NCBI GenBank assembly: GCA_938004315.1
Contig: CALKWG010000033.1
Location: forward strand, 1-12,860
Length of the DNA: 12,860 nucleotides
DNA from: an uncultured Spirochaetaceae bacterium
Lineage (GTDB): Bacteria; Spirochaetota; Spirochaetia; Treponematales; UBA12059
Reading direction: 5' to 3'
The notes under the pieces were generated by a model. The model was not told the origin of the DNA, searched no databases, and worked only from the letters and a program-made list of their open reading frames with translations. Each line of letters starts with the position of its first letter. Position 1 is the first letter of the stretch. A program made the translations under genes and the position numbers. Shown here in pieces: positions 7,141-12,747 of this stretch.

Positions 7141-7155
7141 GCGAGGCCGCCTCGC
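7141..7155. other. Perfect 6-bp hairpin after the nucleotidyltransferase gene
   Basis: GCGAGG (7141-7146), CCG loop, CCTCGC (7150-7155). This is a stable GC stem in the gap between two rightward units. No U-tract follows at once; a T5 occurs only at 7197-7201. It may protect or pause the 3' end; the terminator call is weak. Confidence 0.35.
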
Positions 7156-7203
7156 TCCGCCCGCTCCAGCTGGCCCTCGAGCTCTGAGACGGACGATTTT
7201 TGC

Positions 7204-7233
7204 TTGTCCGCTCTTGGGAGAGCATGGTATACT
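7204..7233 (+). promoter_or_regulatory. Extended -10 promoter of the ABC importer operon
   Basis: TTGTCC (7204-7209), 18-base spacer, TATACT (7228-7233) preceded by TGG, giving the extended -10 TGGTATACT. The -10 ends exactly 7 bases before ATG 7240, so the start codon is the predicted transcription start and the mRNA would be leaderless. Confidence 0.65.
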
Positions 7234-7247
7234 CACTCAATGAGTAT
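7229..7247. promoter_or_regulatory. Candidate operator over the -10 box and start codon
   Basis: ATACTCA (7229-7235) and TGAGTAT (7241-7247) are a perfect 7-bp inverted repeat with a 5-base centre. The 19-bp site covers most of the -10 box and the start codon. A repressor bound here would block RNA polymerase. Metal-responsive regulators (Fur or DtxR classes) use sites of this size at importer genes, but the bases do not match either consensus clearly. Confidence 0.45.
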
Positions 7248-8274
7248 TATTCGTTTCCGTCGAATCATCGCCGCGTTAGTCCTCGCGGCGCTCGCGAGTT
7301 CCCTGGGCGCCCAGGAGCGCCTCCCTCTCAAGCCCGCCCGCGTCGTCTTAGGCGGGCGCGCCGTCGCGATGGTCGCCGACGCGCTCTACGCCTTCCCCGA
7401 AGCCCGCTCCTCGGTGGTGTCCATAGCGGGCACCGATCAAGGCTTGGGAACCTTCCTCGAGGCCGTCCAGCCGGGCTTCTTGGCTAAGCCGGGCTTGGAT
7501 AGGACGGCCGGCGCCGAGGCCTATGCGGCCCTGCGCCCCGACTTAGTCATCTTAAAGAGCGGCATGAAGGCCAGCCTCGGCGCTGGCCTGTCGGCTCTCA
7601 GGGTGCCGACGCTCTACGTCGAGCTCGAGACCCCGGAGGATTACTACGCCGATCTGGCGGCCATCGGGCGCGTCTACGGCGCCGAGCGGCGCGCCGTCGA
7701 GCTGATCGCCTACTACAAGGAGATCGTCGACCGCGTCGAGTCGACGGCCCGCCTCGCGCGAGCGGCCGGCGCCGCCCAGCCGCGGGTCCTCGTGGTACAG
7801 GCTTCGGCGGGCGCTTACCAAGTGCCGCCGGACGCCTGGATCCAGACCAGGATGGTAGAGATGGCCGGCGGCTCGCCCGTCTGGAAGGGCCAGAACCCCG
7901 GATCGGGCTGGGCTACGGTCGGCGCGGAACAAATCGCCGCCTGGAACCCCGACATCGTCGTCGTCATCTCGTACCGGGAGGACGCTTCGAAGCTAGCCGC
8001 GGCTATCGCCGCCGATCCTCGCTTCGCCGGCCTCCGCGCGGTACGCGACGGCCGCGTCCGCGGCTACGCCCAGGATTTCTACTCTTGGGACCAGCCGGAT
8101 ACTCGCTGGGGCCTAGGGCTCCTCTGGATGTCGAAGCTCATACATCCGGAGCGTCAGCGTCAGCTGTCCCTTGAAACGGAGGCGCGCCGCTTCTTCAAGC
8201 TGTTCTACGATCTCGGAGACGACGCCTTCGAGGCTACGATACTCCCGCGGGCGCAGGGCGACTGGCTCAGGTGA
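7240..8274 (+). CDS. Periplasmic binding protein of a siderophore/B12/molybdate-class ABC importer
   Basis: A 344-residue exported ligand-binding protein. Residues 1-24 are a signal peptide: basic start (RFRR), hydrophobic AALVLAALASSLGA and probable cleavage before Gln25. No lipobox Cys is present, so it should be soluble. The mature part has the two-lobe helical-backbone layout of the FepB/BtuF/MolA class: LRPDLVILKSG, PTLYVELETPEDYYADL, WNPDIVVVISYRED and the late block YSWDQPDTRWGLGLLWMSKL. ATG 7240 is chosen because it gives a clean signal peptide; TTG 7204 in the same frame lies in the -35 box. Its stop overlaps the permease start by four bases (GTGA). The ligand could be ferric siderophore, haem, cobalamin, molybdate or tungstate; the nearby nucleotidyltransferase slightly favours molybdate or tungstate. 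Confidence 0.88.
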   Translation: MSIIRFRRIIAALVLAALASSLGAQERLPLKPARVVLGGRAVAMVADALYAFPEARSSVVSIAGTDQGLGTFLEAVQPGFLAKPGLDRTAGAEAYAALRPDLVILKSGMKASLGAGLSALRVPTLYVELETPEDYYADLAAIGRVYGAERRAVELIAYYKEIVDRVESTARLARAAGAAQPRVLVVQASAGAYQVPPDAWIQTRMVEMAGGSPVWKGQNPGSGWATVGAEQIAAWNPDIVVVISYREDASKLAAAIAADPRFAGLRAVRDGRVRGYAQDFYSWDQPDTRWGLGLLWMSKLIHPERQRQLSLETEARRFFKLFYDLGDDAFEATILPRAQGDWLR

Positions 8275-9287
8275 GGTCGGACGGGACCGGCGGCCCGGTC
8301 GTCGGCGCCTCGCGCCGTCTATGGCTCGCCGCCGCGGCGCTGGTGCTCGCCGCCGCGGCGGCCCTGCTTTTCGGTCGCTACCCTAAGCCGGGCTTCATGG
8401 ACCTTCGGGTCCTGGCCGACGACCCCGTAGCGCTCCGCGTCCTCCTCCTTATCCGCGCGCCGCGGGTGCTGGCCGCCTTGCTCTTAGGCGCCACGCTCGG
8501 GGCGGCCGGCTGCGCTTTCCAGCTGATCTTCGCCAATCCCCTGGTCGACGCCGGCTTCCTCGGCGTAAGCCAGGGGGCGTCCTTAGGCGCCGCGTTGGCC
8601 CTGGTCGCCGGCAGCGGCGGAGCGGCCCTCTTCGGCGCGGCCTTCGCCGGCGCCCTGGCGGCCTTGGGGCTTTCGGTCTTCCTGGCCGGGCGCCTGCGCT
8701 TCGGCGGCTCGGTGCTCAGGCTGGTGTTGGCCGGCATAGCCGTCTCGGCCTTCTTCTCGGCGGCCGTAGCCCTCGTGAAGTACGGCGCCGACCCGCGGAA
8801 CGAGCTGCCGGACATCAGCTATTGGATGATGGGCGGGCTTTCCCGTTCGTCCTGGGAGCAGCTGGGCCTAGCGGCCGGGCCCGCGCTCGTCGCCTTGGCC
8901 GCGCTCGTCGCGGCCCGCTGGCGCATCACGCTCCTGTCGCTCGACGAGGCGACCGCCGCGTCCCTGGGCGCCCGGCCGGGCCTGGAGCGGGCCCTGGCGC
9001 TGGGCCTGGCGGCCGCCGGCGTAGCCGCGGTCACCGCGATGGCCGGCACCGTATCCTGGATAGGCATCATCGTACCGCACGCCGCCCGCCTGATCCTGCG
9101 CTCCGAGGGGGCGGCGACCATTCCCGGCTCGGCCCTGCTCGGCGCGGCCTTCGCGGTGGTCGCCGACGCCATAGCCCGCGGCCTCTTCGCCGGCGAGCTA
9201 CCCCTGGGCGTGGTCACGGCGCTCCTCGGGACGGCGGTCTTCGTGGCCCTGCTCGCCTCGCAGCGCCTGCGCCTGGGGAGGGCTTAA
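8271..9287 (+). CDS. FecCD-family ABC importer permease
   Basis: A 338-residue inner-membrane protein with about ten hydrophobic segments, the usual count and length for BtuC/FhuB/FecD permeases. Seen: the conserved GATLGAAGCAFQLIFANPL segment after TM2, LGVSQGASLGA, LAGIAVSAFFSA and SWIGIIVPHAARLILR near the ATPase-coupling region. It forms the transmembrane channel as a homodimer in this family. Translation starts at GTG overlapping the binding-protein stop (GTGA), so it depends on coupled translation. Its TAA is one base from the ATPase ATG, and GGGGAGGG at 9275-9282 serves the next gene. The family call is certain; the transported substrate is not. Confidence 0.93.
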   Translation: MRSDGTGGPVVGASRRLWLAAAALVLAAAAALLFGRYPKPGFMDLRVLADDPVALRVLLLIRAPRVLAALLLGATLGAAGCAFQLIFANPLVDAGFLGVSQGASLGAALALVAGSGGAALFGAAFAGALAALGLSVFLAGRLRFGGSVLRLVLAGIAVSAFFSAAVALVKYGADPRNELPDISYWMMGGLSRSSWEQLGLAAGPALVALAALVAARWRITLLSLDEATAASLGARPGLERALALGLAAAGVAAVTAMAGTVSWIGIIVPHAARLILRSEGAATIPGSALLGAAFAVVADAIARGLFAGELPLGVVTALLGTAVFVALLASQRLRLGRA

Positions 9288-9288
9288 G

Positions 9289-10002
9289 ATGCTCAGGCTC
9301 CTCGATCTCAGCTACAACTATAAAGGCGAGCCGAGGCCCGCCTTAATCGGCTTTACGGCCGAGGCGGCCGAAGGCATGGTCACGGCCCTCTTAGGGCCTA
9401 ACGGCGCGGGCAAGTCCACCGCGCTCGGCATAGCCGCCGGGTGGCGTAGGCCCGGCTCCGGGCGCCTTGAGCGCGACGGCCAGGCGGCCTTCCTACCGCA
9501 GATGGAGCGCTTGGTCTTCGCCTTCAGCTGCCTGGAATACGTGAGCTTCGGCCGCGCGCCCCATCTGCCGTACCTGGGCACCCCCGGCGGCAGGGACCGG
9601 GAGATCGCGGCCGACGCCCTCCGGAAAGTCGGGATGATCGATAAGCGCGATAAGCCTATCACCGCGCTCTCAGGCGGCGAGCTGCAGCTGGTGCGCCTGG
9701 CGCGCGCCTTGGCCCAGGAGGCCGCGTGGACGGTGCTGGACGAGCCGAGCGACATGCTCGATCCGGGCCACGTGGCCCAGGTCTCGTCGGTCCTGCGCGG
9801 CATCGCGGAGTCGGGGGGCGGCGTGCTCCTGTCGACCCATGACCTGGGCTTCGCCCTGGCGGTGGCCGACCGGGCGGTCTTGGTCAAGGGCGGCCGGTCC
9901 GTGGCCTCGGGCCCCTGCTCGGAGCTCGTAACGCCCGAGGCCATGGGCGAGCTCTACGGCCAGCGCTTCGGCTGGGCCAAGCTCCCCTGGCCGACGCACT
10001 AA
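9289..10002 (+). CDS. ABC importer ATPase (FecE/BtuD type)
   Basis: A 237-residue cytoplasmic ATP-binding subunit that powers the permease. Seen in order: Walker A GPNGAGKS (36-43), Q-loop Gln71 in LPQ, signature LSGGE (127-131), Walker B VLDE (149-152), D-loop-like MLDPG, and switch His184 in STHD. The length is close to the family's usual 250. It is the last gene of the importer operon, starting one base after the permease stop with a good GGGGAGGG ribosome site. It ends 25 bases from the oppositely directed DUF4130 gene, and no clear terminator is seen between them. No outer-membrane receptor or TonB gene lies in the window. Confidence 0.94.
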   Translation: MLRLLDLSYNYKGEPRPALIGFTAEAAEGMVTALLGPNGAGKSTALGIAAGWRRPGSGRLERDGQAAFLPQMERLVFAFSCLEYVSFGRAPHLPYLGTPGGRDREIAADALRKVGMIDKRDKPITALSGGELQLVRLARALAQEAAWTVLDEPSDMLDPGHVAQVSSVLRGIAESGGGVLLSTHDLGFALAVADRAVLVKGGRSVASGPCSELVTPEAMGELYGQRFGWAKLPWPTH

Positions 10003-10027
10003 GCGCGACCGCGACCGAGCCGGCGGT

Positions 10028-10882
10028 TCAGGTCGCGCCCGCGCCGAACTCCGGCAGCTCGTCCCAATACTTCTTAGGCATATGCCCGGCCTGCAAGCGC
10101 TCGTTCGCCCGCTCCTCGATGGCGACGCTCTTGAAGTAGAGCGCCCAGGCTGCGCGGAGCTCAAGCTCCGTCGCCGAGTACGGCGTCGCCGAGTACGGCG
10201 TCGCCGAGTACGGCGTCGACGAAGGCCCTCCCGCCGTTTCGTCGCCCGCCGCCCCGCCCAGGCTGAAGCCTTCGACTAAACGCCACGGCGCGCCGGGCAA
10301 GTGCACGGCCGCCGTACCGCGCCGCCGGTCGCGTATGGCCCAACGCATATCGGGGAAGCGCTCGGCGAAGTGATCGCCTATCAAGGGCAGGGCATCGCAG
10401 TCCGGCCTGATCGACGCGTAGTACGATCCGTCGGCCAGCTCCGAGAAGCGCACGAGCCCGAGCATCAGGTGGGCCTCGGCGCGGGCTCTATGGGCGGCTT
10501 TCTCGACGAGTATCGCGTCCGCGTCGCCCAGCTCGTCGAGGGCGCGGGCTCCGCGCCAGGCCATGCGAGCCAGGAGGCGCGCCGCCGCGCCGTCGGCGCC
10601 GGCGAGGTCGGAGAGGAAGGCGGCCCGGATCGTCTCCATGGCTTCGAGGCCGGCCTTCGCCGACAGCCGCTTCCAGAGCGCGGCGGCTCGACCGTCATCG
10701 CGCGCGACGCCGATGCGTTCTTCGAAGAGGCCGGCCGCGCCGCTCGCCGCGGCGACCGAGAATGAGGCGCGCGTTGGCGAAGCGCCGTCGGCCTTCGTGG
10801 CGTTGATGAGCTCGGCCGCCGCGCAGAGGAAGCCGGCGAAGCCCCCTTCGTACTCGTAGACCACGGTATGCGCCTGGCTCAA
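10028..10882 (-). CDS. DUF4130-type putative DNA repair partner protein (TIGR03915-like)
   Basis: A 284-residue protein matching the family found beside TIGR03916 radical-SAM proteins. Seen: N-terminal VVYEYEGGFAGFLCA, central HRARAEAHLMLGLVRF, LPLIGDHFAERFPDMRWAIRD (163-184), and the C-terminal WALYFKSVAIEERAN...MPKKYWDELPEF. The family is thought to act in DNA metabolism, with no reaction that I know to be proven. An unusual linker (about 205-240) contains three exact TPYSA repeats. The TTG at 10882 overlaps the upstream stop (TTGA) and has GGAG eight bases before it, so translation is coupled. GTG at 10864 is an alternative that would fit the family's short N-terminus. Confidence 0.82.
   Translation of the reverse strand: MSQAHTVVYEYEGGFAGFLCAAAELINATKADGASPTRASFSVAAASGAAGLFEERIGVARDDGRAAALWKRLSAKAGLEAMETIRAAFLSDLAGADGAAARLLARMAWRGARALDELGDADAILVEKAAHRARAEAHLMLGLVRFSELADGSYYASIRPDCDALPLIGDHFAERFPDMRWAIRDRRRGTAAVHLPGAPWRLVEGFSLGGAAGDETAGGPSSTPYSATPYSATPYSATELELRAAWALYFKSVAIEERANERLQAGHMPKKYWDELPEFGAGAT
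10170..10214. repeat. Three exact 15-bp tandem repeats inside a gene
   Basis: Three identical copies of GTCGCCGAGTACGGC (10170-10184, 10185-10199, 10200-10214). The length keeps the frame and encodes TPYSA three times in the linker of the DUF4130-type protein. Exact identity at DNA level, including third codon positions, points to recent expansion. Confidence 0.97.
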
Positions 10883-12333
10883 AACGAGAACTCCAGTTGC
10901 ATCGGCTCGAGCGCCGAAGGCGCGCCGTCGCCCAGGGCCGCCCGCAGCCCCGCCGGATTGTCGATGCCCGGGGCCAGGCGGCTGCCGCCGCGCATGACGC
11001 TCGGGAAGGCCGGCACGCCCGAGCAGGTGACGAACCAGCGGGCCCGCTTCATGACGACGCCGAGCCTTCCCAAGGTTTCGGCGACCAAGGGCGCCTCCCG
11101 CCTAGCGCGGACGATGCGCGAAGCGCTCTTGGGGCCTATCCCGGGCACGCGGAGGAGCTCCATATACTCGGCCCGATTCACGTCGACCGGGAAACGATGC
11201 AGGTTCCGCATGGCCCAGGCGCACTTGGGGTCGAGGGCCTCGTCCAGGTTCGGGCCGCCGCCCTCGAAAAGCTCGTCGCCTTTGAAGCCGTAGAAGCGAA
11301 AGAGCCAATCGGCCTGGTACAGGCGATGCTCTCGTAAGAGGGGCGGGCCGGCTAGGGCGGGCACCCGCGGGTCGGGCGAGCTCGGTATGAAGGCCGAGTA
11401 GTAGACGCGCCGTACGTCGTAGGCTAGGTATAGGTTCTCGGCTAGAGTCAGGATTTGCCGGTCTGACTCAGGGCTCGCGCCGATAACCATCTGCGTAGTC
11501 TGGCCGGCGGGCAGGGTAGCCGAGCCGGGATCGCGCGGACGATAGCGCCGCGCTTCCGTGACGCTCGGTAGCCCGCCGCCATAGCCGCCTGCACGGGGCG
11601 GTTCGAAGGGCCGTGGGGCGGAACGCGTTGCGGGGAGCTGGAGGGAGGGCTCTTCTGCGCCCGGAAACTCGGCGGCCGTCGATTCGCCCGGCCCTATCGT
11701 CGCCCGCGCCGAAGCGGCCGGCGGTAGTGCCTTGGGTTCGAAGCCCGAGGCCCGCGCTAGGATACGCATGGGGCGCAGGATGGAGGCCGGCGTCTTATCC
11801 GGCGCCACGGCGGCCAGGCTTGCCGCGCTCGGTAGCTCAATATTTACCGAGACCCGGTCGGCCCAGCGCGTCGCCTCCGCCACGAGCTCGTCGGAGGCGC
11901 CGGGGATGATCTTCAGGTGCAGGTAGCCGTTGAAGCGCTCGCGGAGGCGCAGGGTCTTGGCGACGAAGATCAGGCGCTCCATGGTGGCGTCCGGGCAGCA
12001 GGCGACGCCGGAGGATAGGAGCGCGCCTTCTATGTAATTCCGTCGGTAAAAGTACATCACGAGCCGCACGAGCTCCTCCGGCTCGAAGCCGGCCCGCGGC
12101 CGGTCGGCCGAACGGCGATTGACGCAGTAGGCGCAGTCGTAGGCGCAGGCGTTGGAGAGGAGGACCTTGAGGAGCGCGACGCAGCGGCCGTCGGCCGACC
12201 AGCTATGGCAGATGCCGCCTACCGCGGCGTTTCCTACGCCTCCCTTGTTGGCGCGCGCGCTTCCGGAGGTGGAGCAGGAGGCGTCGTATTTAGCCGCGTC
12301 GGCGAGTATGGCGAGCTTTCGTTGCGTATCCAC
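10879..12333 (-). CDS. Radical-SAM putative DNA repair/modification protein (TIGR03916-like)
   Basis: A 484-residue enzyme from GTG 12333. Seen: conserved N-terminal KLAILADAAKYDASC, then the CAYDCAYC cluster (C-x3-C-x2-C; Cys63, 67 and 70) that binds the 4Fe-4S centre cleaving S-adenosylmethionine, ALLSSGV, YLHLKIIPGA and QTTQMVIGASPESD. A C-terminal helix-hairpin-helix (VPGIGPKSASRIVRARR, about 396-412) implies DNA binding. Between about residues 198 and 274 lies a Pro/Ala/Gly-rich, probably disordered insertion, which I think is longer than in typical members. The GTG start has GAGGGA just upstream and lies after the promoter, whereas TTG 12351 lies within the -10 box. It is first gene of a two-gene operon with its usual partner. 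The reaction is unknown to me. Confidence 0.9.
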   Translation of the reverse strand: MDTQRKLAILADAAKYDASCSTSGSARANKGGVGNAAVGGICHSWSADGRCVALLKVLLSNACAYDCAYCVNRRSADRPRAGFEPEELVRLVMYFYRRNYIEGALLSSGVACCPDATMERLIFVAKTLRLRERFNGYLHLKIIPGASDELVAEATRWADRVSVNIELPSAASLAAVAPDKTPASILRPMRILARASGFEPKALPPAASARATIGPGESTAAEFPGAEEPSLQLPATRSAPRPFEPPRAGGYGGGLPSVTEARRYRPRDPGSATLPAGQTTQMVIGASPESDRQILTLAENLYLAYDVRRVYYSAFIPSSPDPRVPALAGPPLLREHRLYQADWLFRFYGFKGDELFEGGGPNLDEALDPKCAWAMRNLHRFPVDVNRAEYMELLRVPGIGPKSASRIVRARREAPLVAETLGRLGVVMKRARWFVTCSGVPAFPSVMRGGSRLAPGIDNPAGLRAALGDGAPSALEPMQLEFSF

Positions 12334-12350
12334 GTTTCCCTCGTCGCCCA

Positions 12351-12379
12351 ACTATACTATACGAATGTGTAGTAAACAA
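12351..12379 (-). promoter_or_regulatory. Promoter of the radical-SAM operon
   Basis: Minus strand: TTGTTT (12379-12374), 17-base spacer, TATAGT (12356-12351); a second TATAGT overlaps at 12361-12356. Expected start is near 12344, just ahead of GAGGGA (12342-12337) and GTG 12333. This geometry decides the start codon of the gene. Confidence 0.55.
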
Positions 12380-12405
12380 GCGCGGAATCATCGTTCGGCA
12401 TACCG

Positions 12406-12435
12406 AAAAACGCAAAAGCCGCCGAGGCTCGCGGC
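12406..12435 (-). terminator. Minus-strand hairpin with T4 and T5 tracts
   Basis: Minus strand: GCCGC (12435-12431) pairs with GCGGC (12422-12418), followed by TTTT (12417-12414), GCG and TTTTT (12410-12406). It has intrinsic-terminator form and sits between the divergent argG and radical-SAM promoters, where it would stop leftward transcription coming from argG. Confidence 0.35.
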
Positions 12436-12445
12436 GTTTCAACCC

Positions 12446-12475
12446 TTGACACGATGCGCGCCGCGCCGTTAGGCT
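12446..12475 (+). promoter_or_regulatory. Promoter of the leader peptide-argG unit
   Basis: Consensus TTGACA (12446-12451), 18-base spacer, TAGGCT (12470-12475). Expected start is near 12482, placing a leader of about 266 bases before argG and the leader-peptide ribosome site about 10 bases into the mRNA. Confidence 0.65.
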
Positions 12476-12490
12476 CGGTAACATCTTAGT

Positions 12491-12498
12491 GAGGAGGT
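12491..12498 (+). promoter_or_regulatory. Ribosome binding site of the leader peptide
   Basis: GAGGAGGT lies nine bases before ATG 12508. It matches the 16S anti-Shine-Dalgarno well and is the main evidence that the 41-codon ORF is translated. Confidence 0.75.
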
Positions 12499-12499
12499 G

Positions 12500-12512
12500 C
12501 TCATTCAATGAG
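12500..12512. promoter_or_regulatory. 13-bp palindrome over the leader start codon
   Basis: CTCATT-C-AATGAG is perfectly symmetrical and contains the ATG of the leader peptide. It differs by one base from CTCACTCAATGAG at 7232-7244, which holds the ATG of the importer operon in the same register. A shared DNA-binding protein is possible; chance similarity is also possible. Confidence 0.3.
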
Positions 12513-12633
12513 TTACCCGCAACAAGCCGGACCGGCCGCTTCATCGTCGCCGATTGCCTACCCCGCCTCCGACCTCAACGCCTCCGCTACCCGTTCCGTC
12601 TCCCGTCCCGCCCTCCGTCTCCGTCGTCGTTAA
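12508..12633 (+). CDS. Arg-rich 41-residue leader peptide upstream of argG
   Basis: ATG to TAA, 41 codons, too short for ordinary gene prediction. Proposed role: sense arginine (charged tRNA-Arg) during its own translation and control transcription or translation of argG. Seen: a strong ribosome site (GAGGAGGT), a consensus promoter just upstream, and six Arg codons among the last thirteen sense codons (residues 29, 33, 37, 39, 40, 41), ending Arg-Leu-Arg-Arg-Arg-stop. All six are CGT. The first part is Ser/Pro/Ala-rich with no signal peptide or known domain. The argG start codon is 114 bases past the stop. Leader peptides rich in the end-product amino acid are established for his, trp, leu and related operons; an arginine version before argG is inference here. 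Alternative: an unrelated small basic protein or chance ORF. Confidence 0.68.
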   Translation: MSYPQQAGPAASSSPIAYPASDLNASATRSVSRPALRLRRR

Positions 12634-12650
12634 TCCCCGTACCCCAATTT
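12561..12650 (+). promoter_or_regulatory. C-rich, G-poor leader RNA: candidate Rho loading site
   Basis: Over these 90 bases I count 47 C and only 13 G. It spans the Arg-rich end of the leader peptide and about 17 bases after its stop. C>G single-stranded RNA is the known feature of Rho utilisation sites. No hairpin plus U-tract is seen before argG, so Rho is the more likely terminator if attenuation is transcriptional. Confidence 0.45.
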
Positions 12651-12656
12651 AGTTTG

Positions 12657-12690
12657 AGCTTTTTATAACGCCCTGATTCGGCGTTAAGCT
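12657..12690 (+). promoter_or_regulatory. Leader hairpin I between the leader peptide and argG
   Basis: Perfect 7-bp stem TAACGCC (12666-12672) / GGCGTTA (12680-12686) with a 7-base loop. Outer AGCT (12657-12660) / AGCT (12687-12690) can add pairs around an internal loop. A T5 precedes rather than follows the stem, so it is not an intrinsic terminator. It may pause polymerase or be part of alternative leader folds. Confidence 0.5.
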
Positions 12691-12712
12691 TGCCCGTACC
12701 CTCATCCCAATA

Positions 12713-12730
12713 GCGCCGCTCCGTCGGCGC
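12713..12730 (+). promoter_or_regulatory. Leader hairpin II just before the argG ribosome site
   Basis: GCGCCG (12713-12718) / CGGCGC (12725-12730), a six-bp all-GC stem with a 6-base loop, ends six bases before the argG ribosome site. It could pause polymerase or affect ribosome access. No U-tract follows. Confidence 0.5.
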
Positions 12731-12736
12731 GCACAT

Positions 12737-12742
12737 AGGAGG
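12737..12742 (+). promoter_or_regulatory. Ribosome binding site of argG
   Basis: AGGAGG five bases before ATG 12748. Its GGAGGC (12738-12743) can pair with GCCTCC at 12565-12570 or 12580-12585 in the leader ORF, so long-range masking is conceivable. Confidence 0.8.
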
Positions 12743-12747
12743 CCTTT

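Noticed and set aside
7204..7239. TTG 7204 as start of the binding protein
   Set aside because: It overlaps the -35 box, has no ribosome site and would put 12 extra residues before a normal signal peptide.
8378..8815. Minus-strand open frame opposite the permease
   Set aside because: It is mirror-image low-complexity sequence (Ala/Pro/Arg/Lys-rich) of a verified FecCD permease, with no independent start signals.
12493..12516. ArgR operator at the argG leader
   Set aside because: The palindrome holds one ATTCA but lacks the paired TGAAT half-site and AT-rich centre of known ARG boxes.
12290..12544. Minus-strand 84-codon frame across the argG leader
   Set aside because: It crosses two promoters, has no ribosome site or recognisable protein, and is opposite the better supported leader peptide.
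12661..12700. Intrinsic terminator or T-box before argG
   Set aside because: The hairpin lacks a following U-tract, the T5 precedes it, and I see no T-box specifier or antiterminator consensus.
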